DNA of 64,000 nucleotides, from contig CBFIBQ010000015.1 of the NCBI GenBank assembly GCA_965660875.1, forward strand, positions 10,514 through 74,513, read 5' to 3'. The notes beneath the pieces were generated by a model. The model was given only the letters and a program-made list of their open reading frames with translations. It was not told the DNA's origin and did not search any database. The position numbers and the translations under genes were made by a program. This document shows positions 8,718-18,286 of the stretch, piece after piece; the stretch's first letter is position 1; each line of letters opens with the position of its first letter. Source of the DNA: UBA6770 sp965660875. GTDB lineage: Bacteria; Bacteroidota; Bacteroidia; Flavobacteriales_G; Salibacteraceae.

Positions 8718-11700
8718 TTGCCAAATAGCATTTCACCACAGTTAATCCTTGAACAGTCAAATGATATGATTTGGATGGTAAGTCCAAATTTTCAATTGAT
8801 TTACGCTAATGAGGCATATATGCGTCGCATAAAGCAAGTAACTGGTAAGGAGAAAAAAATCAATACTTCTGTATTTGAAGACGCCTTTGGAGATGAGTCT
8901 GTAAAGAAATGGGAAGCCTATTATAACAGAGCCATTAAAGGAGAGACCTTTGAATTGGAAGAGAAACACACTGATCCCAATACAAATAAAGTTCATTACA
9001 GCCTTGTGACCTTAAAACCCATCTATGGCGATAAGCAAGAAGTTGAGGCCGTAGCATGTCAGTCAAAAGAAATAGGTCAATTTGCAGAACAACGATTTAA
9101 GGCCTTAGTCCAAGAGGGATCCGACTTAATTGGAGTTATAAATAGCGAAGGTGTGTACAGTTACGTTAGCCCCACTAGCTTGTCCATTTTAGGAATTCCA
9201 GCAGAAGCATTTATTGGCAAGAATGCATTTGATTTTATCCATGAAAAAGACCAAGAAGGCGTTCGAAATGCATTGAAGGATGTGGCTACAACACACAAAG
9301 TAAAACTTAAGCCTTTTCGGTTTCGAAACAATGATAATGATTGGCGATGGGTTGAAACCGTATTGACAAATATGCTGGATAATCCTGCGGTTGAGGGTAT
9401 TGTGGCAAACTCAAGGGATGTTACCGAGAGAATTGCCCAACAGAAAAAAGTTAAACAAGCCGAAAAGCGGTTTGAGACGCTCGTCCAAAACAGTGCGGAC
9501 TGTGTTGCTATAATTTCTCCTGAAGCCAAAACTCTATTTATCTCAGAAAGGGTAAAAGGTATTTTGGGTTACACAGCTTCAGAAGCTTTAGACATGGATA
9601 TTCGGGAATTGATTCACCCAGAAGACACTCAAGGTGTTGAAAAAGCCTTAGCTCAGGCTGTGGAGCAACCAGGAGTTTCAATAGAAGGCCACACTTCAAG
9701 AATAAAACACAAGGATGGTTCATGGAGATGGGTAAAAGCGACAATAACTAACTTGATACACGACCCTTCTATAGGAGGAATTGTGGATGTATTTAGTGAT
9801 GTAACCAAGGAAAAAAACGAAGAGCTCGAGAAGGAATTAATAATTGATATTGGAAAGGTTTTTAATCAAAATACAGATAATGATTTATCCCATTGCCTAT
9901 CAGTGGTATGCGAACGTTTGGTTGACTTTGGTGACTGTAGTTTTGCTGAGCTGTGGTTGCCTGATATCGATAAGAAAGTACTGAATTGTACCGCAAGATA
10001 TGCTGGAACTGAAGTTGGAAAGACATTTTTTGAAGCCACTAAAGATGTACGAACGTTAACATTAGACGAAGGGGCACAAAGCCAAGTTTTTAAAAGCAAA
10101 AAGACGGTACTGTGGCAAGCTGATGATGCTACCATGGATTCAACTAAACGGAAATTGGCTGCACAAAAAGTGGGAATTAAAACGCTCGTTGGGATTCCAT
10201 TGATTCATAACAAGGAGGTTATAGGTGGGTTGTTGCTTGGTACAGAAAAAACTAAATCTGCTTTAATTGGAAATTCTGAACTTTTTGAGAAATTAGAGTC
10301 AAGCATTGGTTCCGAGTTAAGTAGAAAGAAAACTAAAATCGAACTCGAACAAATTTTTAATTACACCCCGGACATAATTTGCATCGTAGGTTTTGACGGA
10401 TATATAAAACGAATTAACCCTGCTGGATTAGATTTATTTGGCTATTCCTTGGAGGAGGTTCGCTCGAGGCCAATACAATCTTTTGTGCATAAAGAAGATC
10501 AGCCTCAATCAGAAAGAAACCTAAGCAGTTTGTATGAAGGCAATAACCTGAAAAATTTTGAAAACCGCTTCATTACTAAAGAAGGTAAGGTAGTGTGGTT
10601 GAGCTGGACTGCCACTACATTACCAGAGCAAAGCATTATTTATGCGGTTGCAAAAGACGTTACTGAAGACAAAAACTTAAGAGAATTAAATCGACAGGTT
10701 GGATTGCTTGCCAAGATTGGGAGTTGGGAAGTAGATTTGGTCAATAATTCTGTTTTCTGGACTAAGGAGGTACACTTACTTCACGAGACAGACCCGAGTT
10801 CATTTACACCTACCCTAGAGGGAGCGATTAACTTCTATAGAGAAGACTTTCAAGAGTTGGTAAAAACGAACGTTGAAAAATGCATTAGAACAGGTGAGCC
10901 TTATGAAATGGAAGCCGTTCTAATTACTGCAAATAACAAGGAGGTATGGGTTAGAACAAATGGCAGTGCAGAGTTTATTGATGGTGAATGCGTTCGTATT
11001 TATGGAAGTATTCAAGATATTGATGAACGAAAAAAATCTGAAAATAAACTGGTATCCTTATCTCAAAACTTGCCAGGAATCATTTATGAATACCACATAC
11101 ACCCTGATGGTACCGACTCCATAGAGAGTTTAAGCGGAAAGGTTAAAGATATTTGGGGTTTCACCGCTTCAGAAGTACTTGAAAACCCTGCGCTTGTTTG
11201 GAAACAAGTTGAGGTTGGAGGAGATAAAGACTTACTTGAGAAAAGTATACGCCAGTCTATTGAAACAAAATCGCAATGGCAATGCCGAACTAAATACGTT
11301 ATGCCACTTACAGGTAAAATGCGGACCCATTTAGGCTATGGTACACCTAAGTTTTTGACTGATGGCACCATTGTTTTCAATTCAATAATTCTTGATGTTA
11401 CCAAAGAAGCTCAATATGAAGAGCTATTAGATCAAACCAGTAAAATTGCCAAAATAGGTAGTTGGGAAATGGATTTAATGAATCAAGAGGGGGATAAAAT
11501 GTACTGGTCCCCAGCTATTAATGAAATTCTAGAGTTAGAAAAAGACTACAAGCCTACATTAAAAAAAGGAATAGAGTTTCATGTAGGTGAAAGCAAGGAA
11601 AGAATAAAGCATGCGCTAGAGCTGCTAATTACAGAGGGAATTGAGTTCGATGAAGAGATATTGTTGCGCACAGCGAAAGGAAACGAACGCTGGACGCGAG

Positions 11701-13961
11701 CCATTGGCAAAAGTGAGGTGGTTAACGGCAAGCGCACTCGTATCTACGGTAGCTATCAAGAAATTAATGAGAGGAAAGTCGCCACGCTGAATTTAGAAAA
11801 AAGTCTTAGCGAGTTGCAGGATTATAAATATTCATTGGATCAGTCTGCAATTATTGCTTTTACCGACAACAAAGGAAAAATTACTTCTGTAAACGACAAT
11901 TTTTGTGAAATTTCGGGCTATAGTCGCAAAGAGTTGATTGGACAAACCCACAGCTTAATAAACGCTGGTTATCACTCCAAGGCATTTTTCAGAGACTTAT
12001 GGAAGACCATAGCTTCTGGAAAAGTTTTCAGAAGTGAAATAAAGAACAAAGCAAAGGATGGGAGTTTCTATTGGGTGGACACGACCATTGTACCCTTTCT
12101 GGATAAAAAACAAAAGCCAAAACAATATTTAGCCATTCGATTTGATATCACAGAGCGAAAAAAAGCAGAAGATGAAAAAGCCAAGTTTCAAGAAACCTTG
12201 GAAAATAGCTTGAATGAAATTTATATGTTCGATGCCAAGACCTTAAAATTCAGCTATGTGAACAGAGGTGCTTTACTCAACCTAGGTTACTCAAATAAAG
12301 AAATCAAAGCATTAACACCATTAGACCTAAAACCTAGCTTCACTGTTTCGAAATTTAATGAACGGATTGCACCATTAATAAAACACAAAAAGAGCAAAAT
12401 TGTATTCTTTACGAATCACCTGCGTAAAGATGGAAGCCAATACCCTGTAGAGGTGCATCTAAAATTGGTAGAAGAAGGCGATAAGAAAAACTTTATTGCA
12501 ATAATTTTGGATATCACAGACAGAAAAAAAGCACAGGAGGAATTACTATCCACATCAGAACGATTGCGTTTGGCGACTTCCTCTGTAAAAATGGGTATAT
12601 GGGATTGGGACATTGTAAATGACAATTTGAAATGGGACGACCGGATGTACCAGCTTTATGGCGTGCGAAGACAAGACTTCTCGGGAGCACTAGATGCTTG
12701 GCAAAACGGCATTCATCCGGATGATGCTTTAAGAGCAAATGAAGATTTACAAGATGCACTTTCTGGGAAACGAGAGTTTAATTTGGTTTTTAGAGTGATT
12801 TGGCCCGATAAATCCATTCATTTTATACAGGCTAATGCAATTGTTTCAAGAGATGAAGAAGGCAATGCCATACGGATGATTGGGAGTAACCTTGACGTTA
12901 CAGACCGAAAAAAAACAGAGGAAGAAATTCTTCTCGCTAATCAACGATTTGAAAAAGTAACTGAGGCGACTAATGACGTCATTTGGGATTGGGATATAGT
13001 TAACGATATGTTCTACCGCTCGGATGCTATTGAACAGTTTTTTGGTAAAAAGGTGAAAAAATCATTGAAACAAACTGATTTTTGGACGGATAGTTTCCAC
13101 CCAGATGATGTAAAGAAAGTCGATGATAGTATTACAAGAGCTATTTCAGATTCTTCTGTTTCCAATTGGGAAATGGAGTACCGCATTTTAAATGAAGAAG
13201 GGGAAGTGTTTTTTGTGCTGGACCGAGGGATAATTATCCGAAATGAAAAAGGCAAGGCAATTAGAATGGTCGGTGCTATGGCCAACATTACTAAGCAAAA
13301 ACGGTCAGAGCAAGAAATTAAATTTCAAGCCAATCTCTTAAAAACGGTGGGGCAAGCGGCCGTTGCGTCAGACTTAGAAGGAATAGTTACCTATTGGAAC
13401 AAAGCCGCTACATCTATCTACGGCTGGACTCGCGAAGAAGCAATCGGAAGAAACATAGAAATGCTCACGCCAAGCAATGCAGATCAAAATCAAATAGAGC
13501 AGATAATGGCTTTGCTCAAGGAGGGTAAAACTTGGACAGGAGATATTGTAGTACAAAAAAAGGATGGAACAACCTTTCCTGCAAGAGCCTCTAATTCTCC
13601 AGTTTATGATAAAAACAAGCAGCTTGTGGGAATGATAGGCATTTCCTCAGATATTACTCAAGAAGTAGAGCACAAAAAACTGATAGAGGAATACACCCAA
13701 AAACTTGAAAAGTCGAATCAGGATTTAGCCAATAGGATTCAACAAATTAAAAAGCAAAACGAGAAATTTCAAAAAATATCGTGGCTGCAGTCGCATGAAG
13801 TACGAGCACCTTTAGTACGAATATTGGGGATTGTAGAATTAATTGATAGCTCTGATGAGGAGCTTGATGATTTACCATTTTGGTTGGAGCAACTGAAATT
13901 ATCTTCTAAAGAAATGGATGAAGTAATAAAGGCGGTGGTGCAAGAAGCAGACGCCGAGTAA
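8718..13961 (+). CDS. giant multi-PAS/GAF sensor protein ending in an H-box without ATPase domain
   Basis: A protein of 1747 residues using a TTG start (an in-frame stop lies 9 bases upstream, and AAGGAG is at 8693-8698). It consists of about eleven or twelve PAS/PAC modules, recognisable by repeated endings such as GIVANSRDVTERI, IYGSIQDIDERKK, IAIILDITDRKK and MIGSNLDVTDRKK. One GAF domain lies at about residues 370-540. After the last PAS a coiled coil (about 1650-1690) leads to a HisKA-like H-box, SHEVRAPLVRILGIVELI, at about 1691. The protein then ends about 55 residues later, with no N, G1, F or G2 boxes. It lacks a signal peptide or TM helix, so it is probably cytoplasmic. No response regulator is adjacent. 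Either its His is phosphorylated in trans or it is a signal-integrating scaffold. Confidence 0.85.
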   Translation: MPNSISPQLILEQSNDMIWMVSPNFQLIYANEAYMRRIKQVTGKEKKINTSVFEDAFGDESVKKWEAYYNRAIKGETFELEEKHTDPNTNKVHYSLVTLKPIYGDKQEVEAVACQSKEIGQFAEQRFKALVQEGSDLIGVINSEGVYSYVSPTSLSILGIPAEAFIGKNAFDFIHEKDQEGVRNALKDVATTHKVKLKPFRFRNNDNDWRWVETVLTNMLDNPAVEGIVANSRDVTERIAQQKKVKQAEKRFETLVQNSADCVAIISPEAKTLFISERVKGILGYTASEALDMDIRELIHPEDTQGVEKALAQAVEQPGVSIEGHTSRIKHKDGSWRWVKATITNLIHDPSIGGIVDVFSDVTKEKNEELEKELIIDIGKVFNQNTDNDLSHCLSVVCERLVDFGDCSFAELWLPDIDKKVLNCTARYAGTEVGKTFFEATKDVRTLTLDEGAQSQVFKSKKTVLWQADDATMDSTKRKLAAQKVGIKTLVGIPLIHNKEVIGGLLLGTEKTKSALIGNSELFEKLESSIGSELSRKKTKIELEQIFNYTPDIICIVGFDGYIKRINPAGLDLFGYSLEEVRSRPIQSFVHKEDQPQSERNLSSLYEGNNLKNFENRFITKEGKVVWLSWTATTLPEQSIIYAVAKDVTEDKNLRELNRQVGLLAKIGSWEVDLVNNSVFWTKEVHLLHETDPSSFTPTLEGAINFYREDFQELVKTNVEKCIRTGEPYEMEAVLITANNKEVWVRTNGSAEFIDGECVRIYGSIQDIDERKKSENKLVSLSQNLPGIIYEYHIHPDGTDSIESLSGKVKDIWGFTASEVLENPALVWKQVEVGGDKDLLEKSIRQSIETKSQWQCRTKYVMPLTGKMRTHLGYGTPKFLTDGTIVFNSIILDVTKEAQYEELLDQTSKIAKIGSWEMDLMNQEGDKMYWSPAINEILELEKDYKPTLKKGIEFHVGESKERIKHALELLITEGIEFDEEILLRTAKGNERWTRAIGKSEVVNGKRTRIYGSYQEINERKVATLNLEKSLSELQDYKYSLDQSAIIAFTDNKGKITSVNDNFCEISGYSRKELIGQTHSLINAGYHSKAFFRDLWKTIASGKVFRSEIKNKAKDGSFYWVDTTIVPFLDKKQKPKQYLAIRFDITERKKAEDEKAKFQETLENSLNEIYMFDAKTLKFSYVNRGALLNLGYSNKEIKALTPLDLKPSFTVSKFNERIAPLIKHKKSKIVFFTNHLRKDGSQYPVEVHLKLVEEGDKKNFIAIILDITDRKKAQEELLSTSERLRLATSSVKMGIWDWDIVNDNLKWDDRMYQLYGVRRQDFSGALDAWQNGIHPDDALRANEDLQDALSGKREFNLVFRVIWPDKSIHFIQANAIVSRDEEGNAIRMIGSNLDVTDRKKTEEEILLANQRFEKVTEATNDVIWDWDIVNDMFYRSDAIEQFFGKKVKKSLKQTDFWTDSFHPDDVKKVDDSITRAISDSSVSNWEMEYRILNEEGEVFFVLDRGIIIRNEKGKAIRMVGAMANITKQKRSEQEIKFQANLLKTVGQAAVASDLEGIVTYWNKAATSIYGWTREEAIGRNIEMLTPSNADQNQIEQIMALLKEGKTWTGDIVVQKKDGTTFPARASNSPVYDKNKQLVGMIGISSDITQEVEHKKLIEEYTQKLEKSNQDLANRIQQIKKQNEKFQKISWLQSHEVRAPLVRILGIVELIDSSDEELDDLPFWLEQLKLSSKEMDEVIKAVVQEADAE

Positions 13962-14223
13962 AAAGCCGCAGTTAAGTTTAGGCTTTGGAATCGGCCTGGC
14001 TGGCTCATTACAAGAAGATTGTTGGTGTACTAAAAGAGTTTATTAGAACCGCTAAAAAACCAATCCCAGCAAATAGCTTGTGTGCAATTGGTTTGGGTGC
14101 GTACCAAGTCGTTTTGCATTTTTTTGATATATTTTTAATTGAAATGTAGGCACGTAATCCACTAAAAATCATATACTAAGAATAGGGTAACGCAAAAATA
14201 AGATCTGCTAAAAAACAGTGTAA
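13962..14223. other. intergenic gap, only a weak hairpin
   Basis: AAAGCC (13962-13967) can pair with GGCTTT (13981-13986) just after the stop of the multi-PAS gene, but no T-run follows, so termination is uncertain. The rest of the 262-base gap is AT-rich and contains no ORF or clear motif that I can support. Confidence 0.3.
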
Positions 14224-15444
14224 ATGCAGCAATTTTTACATCAATGGGGCGAAGCTGCCTATACCAGTCTAGGTTTTTTCTGGATGGCCATGTGGGCTTT
14301 TGTTCTCGGATATGTTATCAGTTCTATGATACAGGTTTTCGTGACCGAAAAACGGATGCAAGCTGCAATGGGAAATACCAGCGGTAAAAGTGTCTTGTTA
14401 GGCACTTTCTTTGGGTTTATCAGCAGTTCTTGCAGCTTTTCAGCTCTGGCCACATCAAAGTCATTGTTTCAAAAAGGAGCCAGTTTTGTTTCGGCCATGG
14501 CTTTTTTATTGGCTTCTACCAATTTGGTTATCGAACTGGGAATTATTATTTCCATTTTTCTTGGTTGGCAGTTTGTAGTAGGGGAGTATGTTGGCGGAAT
14601 ATTACTTATCTTAATAAGTTGGTTGCTTATTCGAATCATAAAACCAACTGCACTCATAAAGCGTGCTCGAAATAACCTAGAGCAGTCCCAGCAGAAAGAA
14701 CACACTGACCAAAATTCGATGAGTAAAAAATTACGTTCCACAGTACACTGGGTAAAGGTTGGGAAACAGTATGTAATGGAGTGGAAAATGGTTTGGAAAG
14801 ATGTCACAGTTGGTTTTACTATTGCGGGAATTGTAGCAACTTTTGTCCCAGATGCATTTTTTGAAACCCTCTTTATCAATACAGGTACTGATCAGAAGCC
14901 CTTTGATTTTTTAACCTTACTTGAACACGTTATTGTTGGACCCATTGCTGCGTTCCTAACATTTATAGGATCTATGGGCAACATTCCATTGGCCGCCTTG
15001 TTATTTGGAAAAGGGGTGAGTTTTGCAGGCGTTATGGCCTTCATTTTTAGCGACTTGGTGGTATTTCCTGTTTTACGAATCAATGCTAAATACTACGGTT
15101 GGCGAATGGCTCTATTTATTGTGCTTCTATTGTTTAGTTCACTGATTGTAACCTCCCTGGTACTGCACTATGGGTTTGATTTGCTGCATCTTATACCTGA
15201 AACAACCTCCATAAACCTAACTAAAAAGGAGCATTTTAGGATAGATTACACCCTCTTTTTAAACCTTGCCTTTTTAGCGATTTCAGGCATTCTAGTCTAT
15301 TTCGCCTTCTTTAAAGGAAAAAATGTAATGCACCATAAAGAAATGGCTCCTAAGAGCCCACTGCTTGAAAAGGCCATGAAATGGATAGCTTTGTTCAGCT
15401 ATTTATGGTTGGCCATTGGCATTTCTGTGAAGTATTTTTGGTAG
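14224..15444 (+). CDS. ArsP_1/UPF0718-type permease
   Basis: An integral membrane protein of 406 residues with about eight to ten hydrophobic segments in two halves separated by a polar linker (about residues 145-180). The first half contains the signature FFGFISSSCSFSALATSKSL (about residues 59-78) and STNLVIELGI, typical of the permease family PF03773 (ArsP_1/DUF318). The second half has GSMGNIPLAALLFGKGVSFAG, the matching repeat. Family members export organoarsenicals or other small thiol-reactive compounds, but the substrate is not known for most. It sits upstream of a Crp/Fnr-type regulator and a DoxX-like gene, which suggests a redox- or sulfur-related locus; that link is an inference. 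Confidence 0.85.
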   Translation: MQQFLHQWGEAAYTSLGFFWMAMWAFVLGYVISSMIQVFVTEKRMQAAMGNTSGKSVLLGTFFGFISSSCSFSALATSKSLFQKGASFVSAMAFLLASTNLVIELGIIISIFLGWQFVVGEYVGGILLILISWLLIRIIKPTALIKRARNNLEQSQQKEHTDQNSMSKKLRSTVHWVKVGKQYVMEWKMVWKDVTVGFTIAGIVATFVPDAFFETLFINTGTDQKPFDFLTLLEHVIVGPIAAFLTFIGSMGNIPLAALLFGKGVSFAGVMAFIFSDLVVFPVLRINAKYYGWRMALFIVLLLFSSLIVTSLVLHYGFDLLHLIPETTSINLTKKEHFRIDYTLFLNLAFLAISGILVYFAFFKGKNVMHHKEMAPKSPLLEKAMKWIALFSYLWLAIGISVKYFW

Positions 15445-15573
15445 TACTTTTTAGTTTAAAATATTTATAAAAGAAAAACGCCCTTTTAACTAAAGCGGCT
15501 AAAGTTTTCGCTTTGAAAGCATGGGATATCAGAAGAATGTTAGCATCTAAGTCCTAAAAAACCACCTAATAAA

Positions 15574-16044
15574 TTGAAAAAGACAATACTTAAAAAAGGG
15601 CAAATTGTACAACGTAGTGGCGAACTAAACTCAATGGTTTATAGGGTAGAGTCTGGGTTATTGCGTAGCTATTCCATTGATAAAAAAGGTAAGGAGCATA
15701 TCTTTATGTTCGCACCAGAAAACTGGACCATTGCCGATAGTGTTGCACCAGATAAACCCTGCGATTTGTTTATTGAAGCACTAGAAGATTCAGTAGTATT
15801 TATTCGAGAAAAGCGGTTAGAGGACTCTACAAATCCACAACCTTTAATCAACAGAATTTCGGTTTTGCAAAAACGAGTGATTATGCTCATGAGTTCAACG
15901 GCCATTGAGCGTTACGAGCATTTTTTGGAAACCTACGCGGACATTGCTCAACGTGTTCCGCAGCGTATGGTAGCCTCCTACTTGGGTGTTACTCCTGAAT
16001 CGTTGAGTGCGGTCAAAAAAGAATGGCTAAAAAAAACCAGCTAA
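15574..16044 (+). CDS. Crp/Fnr family transcriptional regulator
   Basis: A DNA-binding regulator of 156 residues. A TTG at 15574 is the only reasonable start, since no ATG lies between the upstream in-frame stop (15541-15543) and it. Residues about 5-90 form a cyclic-nucleotide-binding-type beta barrel (ILKKGQIVQRSGELNSMVYRVESG, then YSIDKKGKEHIFMFAPENW). The C-terminus has a helix-turn-helix (VPQRMVASYLGVTPESLSAVKKEW). There is no Cys cluster for an Fnr-type iron-sulfur centre. It is shorter than usual at the N-terminus, as seen in many Bacteroidota Crp homologues. A perfect palindrome lies just downstream in front of the DoxX-like gene and is a plausible target. Confidence 0.88.
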   Translation: MKKTILKKGQIVQRSGELNSMVYRVESGLLRSYSIDKKGKEHIFMFAPENWTIADSVAPDKPCDLFIEALEDSVVFIREKRLEDSTNPQPLINRISVLQKRVIMLMSSTAIERYEHFLETYADIAQRVPQRMVASYLGVTPESLSAVKKEWLKKTS

Positions 16045-16052
16045 TTTCATTT

Positions 16053-16068
16053 CTTACGGTATCGTAAG
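16053..16068. promoter_or_regulatory. palindrome in front of the DoxX-like gene (putative operator)
   Basis: CTTACGGTATCGTAAG is an inverted repeat with perfect 6-base arms around GTAT. It lies 9 bp after the Crp/Fnr stop and 54 bp before the DoxX-like ATG, the usual position of a regulator target. Confidence 0.45.
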
Positions 16069-16121
16069 GCAATCCGTTTTTATCCAATAGACATTTGTGC
16101 TAAACGATTAAAAAATTCAAA

Positions 16122-16520
16122 ATGGCAAAATTTCACGAAGATCAAATTGGTAAGGCACAAAAGATAACCGGGTATGTATTATCGGGGTTATTCAGTTTTC
16201 AAATTCTAATGGCAGGAGGGTTAAAGGTTGCCCAAGAAGCGGCCATACTTGAACGGATGAACAATATTCCAAATTGGGGAGACAAGGTGATGTTTATTGG
16301 CGTGCTTGAGTTGGTTTCACTTGCCTTGTATTGGATTCCTAAAACACAGAAAATCGGGTTCTATTTACTTTGCTCTTTTGTCGGCGGAATCATTGTAGCC
16401 GAAGTAGCAGCGGGCACTCATGTGGAACAAGGAGCACCTCCAGCGCCATTAGTTGGTATTGTAACTGCCGTTTTATTGTATGCTGGCACTGCGCTCAGAA
16501 GACCTACTATGTTTAGATAA
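16122..16520 (+). CDS. DoxX-like family membrane protein
   Basis: A membrane protein of 132 residues with four hydrophobic helices: ITGYVLSGLFSFQILMAGGLK, DKVMFIGVLELVSLALYWIP, KIGFYLLCSFVGGIIVAEVAAG, and LVGIVTAVLLYAGTALRR. The pattern, with GVLEL in helix 2 and a final RRP, is that of DoxX-like proteins (PF13564), small quinone-linked or redox-associated membrane proteins of poorly known role. It lies immediately downstream of a Crp/Fnr regulator with a palindrome between, so it is likely the regulated target. Confidence 0.8.
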   Translation: MAKFHEDQIGKAQKITGYVLSGLFSFQILMAGGLKVAQEAAILERMNNIPNWGDKVMFIGVLELVSLALYWIPKTQKIGFYLLCSFVGGIIVAEVAAGTHVEQGAPPAPLVGIVTAVLLYAGTALRRPTMFR

Positions 16521-16754
16521 GCGCGATTATGAAAATTGAATCTATTGATTGTCTTGTGTAAAGTGCTTAAATAGAAACTAACTAGTTGATATCAACTAGC
16601 AATGCATAGAGTTTTATAAACCAGAATGACAGCTCTACAGTGTTGGACATTGCGTCTCATTTGGTTGTGAGTAAGCGTTAAACTGTCTTATTAGGAGCAT
16701 TAAAATCAACCGAAATCTACTAATTTCACGGCTCAAATTCAAAAGCACACTACG
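16521..16754. promoter_or_regulatory. intergenic region with an 18-bp perfect palindrome
   Basis: CTAGTTGATATCAACTAG at 16582-16599 is a perfect palindrome with no spacer. It lies 62 bp after the DoxX-like stop and 155 bp before the dipeptidase ATG. It could be an operator for either transcript or a DNA-level recognition site. Nothing else in the gap can be supported. Confidence 0.4.
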
Positions 16755-18137
16755 ATGTCAAAATATAAAGCCTCAATAGAAGAAAATAAACAACGCTACT
16801 TAGACGAACTATTTGATTTACTGCGCATTCCGTCGGTAAGTGCCGATCCAGCATTCAAAGCAGACGTTCTGAAAACCGCCGATGAAGTAGCGAAACGGTT
16901 GACCGAAGCAGGAGCAGAAAATGTGGAAGTTTGCGAAACACCTGGCTACCCAGTGGTTTATGCCGATAAAATTATAGACCCTGCAAAGCCAACAGTTTTG
17001 GTATACGGTCACTACGACGTGCAACCAGCAGATCCTATGGAGTTATGGGATTCGGGTCCCTTTGAGCCGGTTATAAAAACCACCGACAAACACCCAGAGG
17101 GCGCCATTTTCGCTCGAGGTGCCTGTGACGATAAGGGCCAAATGTATATGCACGTAAAAGCGTTTGAGTTGATGATGCAGCACAATACTTTACCATGTAA
17201 CGTAAAGTTCATGATTGAAGGTGAAGAGGAAGTAGGTTCTGCGAACCTTGAATGGTATGTAAAACGCAATCAGGAGAAATTAAAGAACGACGTGATCCTT
17301 ATATCGGATACGGGTATGTTGGCAAATGATATTCCCTCGATAACCACTGGACTTCGAGGTTTGGCTTATATGGAGGTTGAAGTTACTGGACCAAACCGTG
17401 ATTTACACTCAGGTTTATATGGTGGAGCGGTGGCTAACCCTATAAATATCCTCACTAAAATGATTGCTTCGTTGCAAGATGAGGACAATCGAATTACGAT
17501 ACCAGGGTTTTACGATAAAGTAGAAGACTTAAGTGACGAGGAACGAGCGGAAATGGCCAAAGCGCCATTTAGTTTAGATGCATACAAAGCCGCATTAGAC
17601 ATTGATGATGTACACGGTGAAACCGGATATTCGACCATGGAACGAAACTCCATTCGACCTACTTTGGACGTAAACGGAATTTGGGGTGGATATACTGGAG
17701 AAGGAGCTAAAACAGTGATAGCAAGTAAGGCTTATGCTAAAATCTCCATGCGTTTGGTGCCTAACCAAACTCCAGACGAAATATCTGAATTATTTGAAAA
17801 ACACTTTAAAGCAATTGCACCCAAGTGTGTGAAGGTAAAGGTTACTCCGCACCACGGTGGACATGGTTATGTTACCCATACAGATAACCCCGCTTATCAA
17901 GCGGCGAGTAAAGCATACGAGACTACCTTTGGTAAAAAGCCAATTCCAGTTCGTTCGGGTGGTAGTATTCCAATTGTGGCCTTATTTGAGCAAGAATTGG
18001 GCTCAAAGTCTATTCTTATGGGTTTTGGTTTGGATAGCGATGCGATTCACTCACCAAACGAACATTACGGGGTATTCAATTACCTAAAAGGTATTGAAAC
18101 CATTCCTTACTTCTATGAGTATTTTGCCCATGTGTAG
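16755..18137 (+). CDS. M20 family metallo-dipeptidase
   Basis: A cytoplasmic zinc peptidase of 460 residues that should cleave di- or short peptides (carnosinase/CNDP-like M20 group). Metal-binding features are visible: GHYDVQPAD with H86 and D88, ARGACDDKGQ with the bridging Asp at 125, the catalytic/metal EGEEEVGS at about 155-162, a further Asp in ISDTG, and the final His in DSDAIHSPNEHYG near the C-terminus. The lid/dimerisation domain spans about 190-360 with GPNRDLHSGLYGG. The length is normal. There are no signal peptide and no operon partners: 234 bp precede it and 149 bp follow. Confidence 0.93.
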   Translation: MSKYKASIEENKQRYLDELFDLLRIPSVSADPAFKADVLKTADEVAKRLTEAGAENVEVCETPGYPVVYADKIIDPAKPTVLVYGHYDVQPADPMELWDSGPFEPVIKTTDKHPEGAIFARGACDDKGQMYMHVKAFELMMQHNTLPCNVKFMIEGEEEVGSANLEWYVKRNQEKLKNDVILISDTGMLANDIPSITTGLRGLAYMEVEVTGPNRDLHSGLYGGAVANPINILTKMIASLQDEDNRITIPGFYDKVEDLSDEERAEMAKAPFSLDAYKAALDIDDVHGETGYSTMERNSIRPTLDVNGIWGGYTGEGAKTVIASKAYAKISMRLVPNQTPDEISELFEKHFKAIAPKCVKVKVTPHHGGHGYVTHTDNPAYQAASKAYETTFGKKPIPVRSGGSIPIVALFEQELGSKSILMGFGLDSDAIHSPNEHYGVFNYLKGIETIPYFYEYFAHV

Positions 18138-18202
18138 TAGAGCAGTTTTGCGTTTTCCTATAAATGTTAAATAGCTTTTAAACGGTATTAATTGTGTTAA
18201 TG

Positions 18203-18218
18203 TGTGACCAGTGTTACA
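18203..18218. promoter_or_regulatory. CRP/FNR-like half-site pair upstream of the universal stress gene
   Basis: TGTGACCAGTGTTACA fits the CRP/FNR layout TGTGA-N6-TCACA with one mismatch (TTACA). It lies 69 bp before the universal stress protein ATG. A Crp/Fnr-type regulator is encoded 2.2 kb upstream, but whether it recognises this sequence is unknown. Confidence 0.35.
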
Positions 18219-18286
18219 TCCATTGTATGTAATAAAATTTTTCTTGCGGCCTTTTCAATAATACAATTGGGAACCTACAAACATTT

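Noticed and set aside
8718..13961. Frameshift in the multi-PAS gene hiding a kinase ATPase domain
   Set aside because: No N- or G-box motifs were seen in the 262 bases downstream in any frame, and the region is too short for a HATPase domain.
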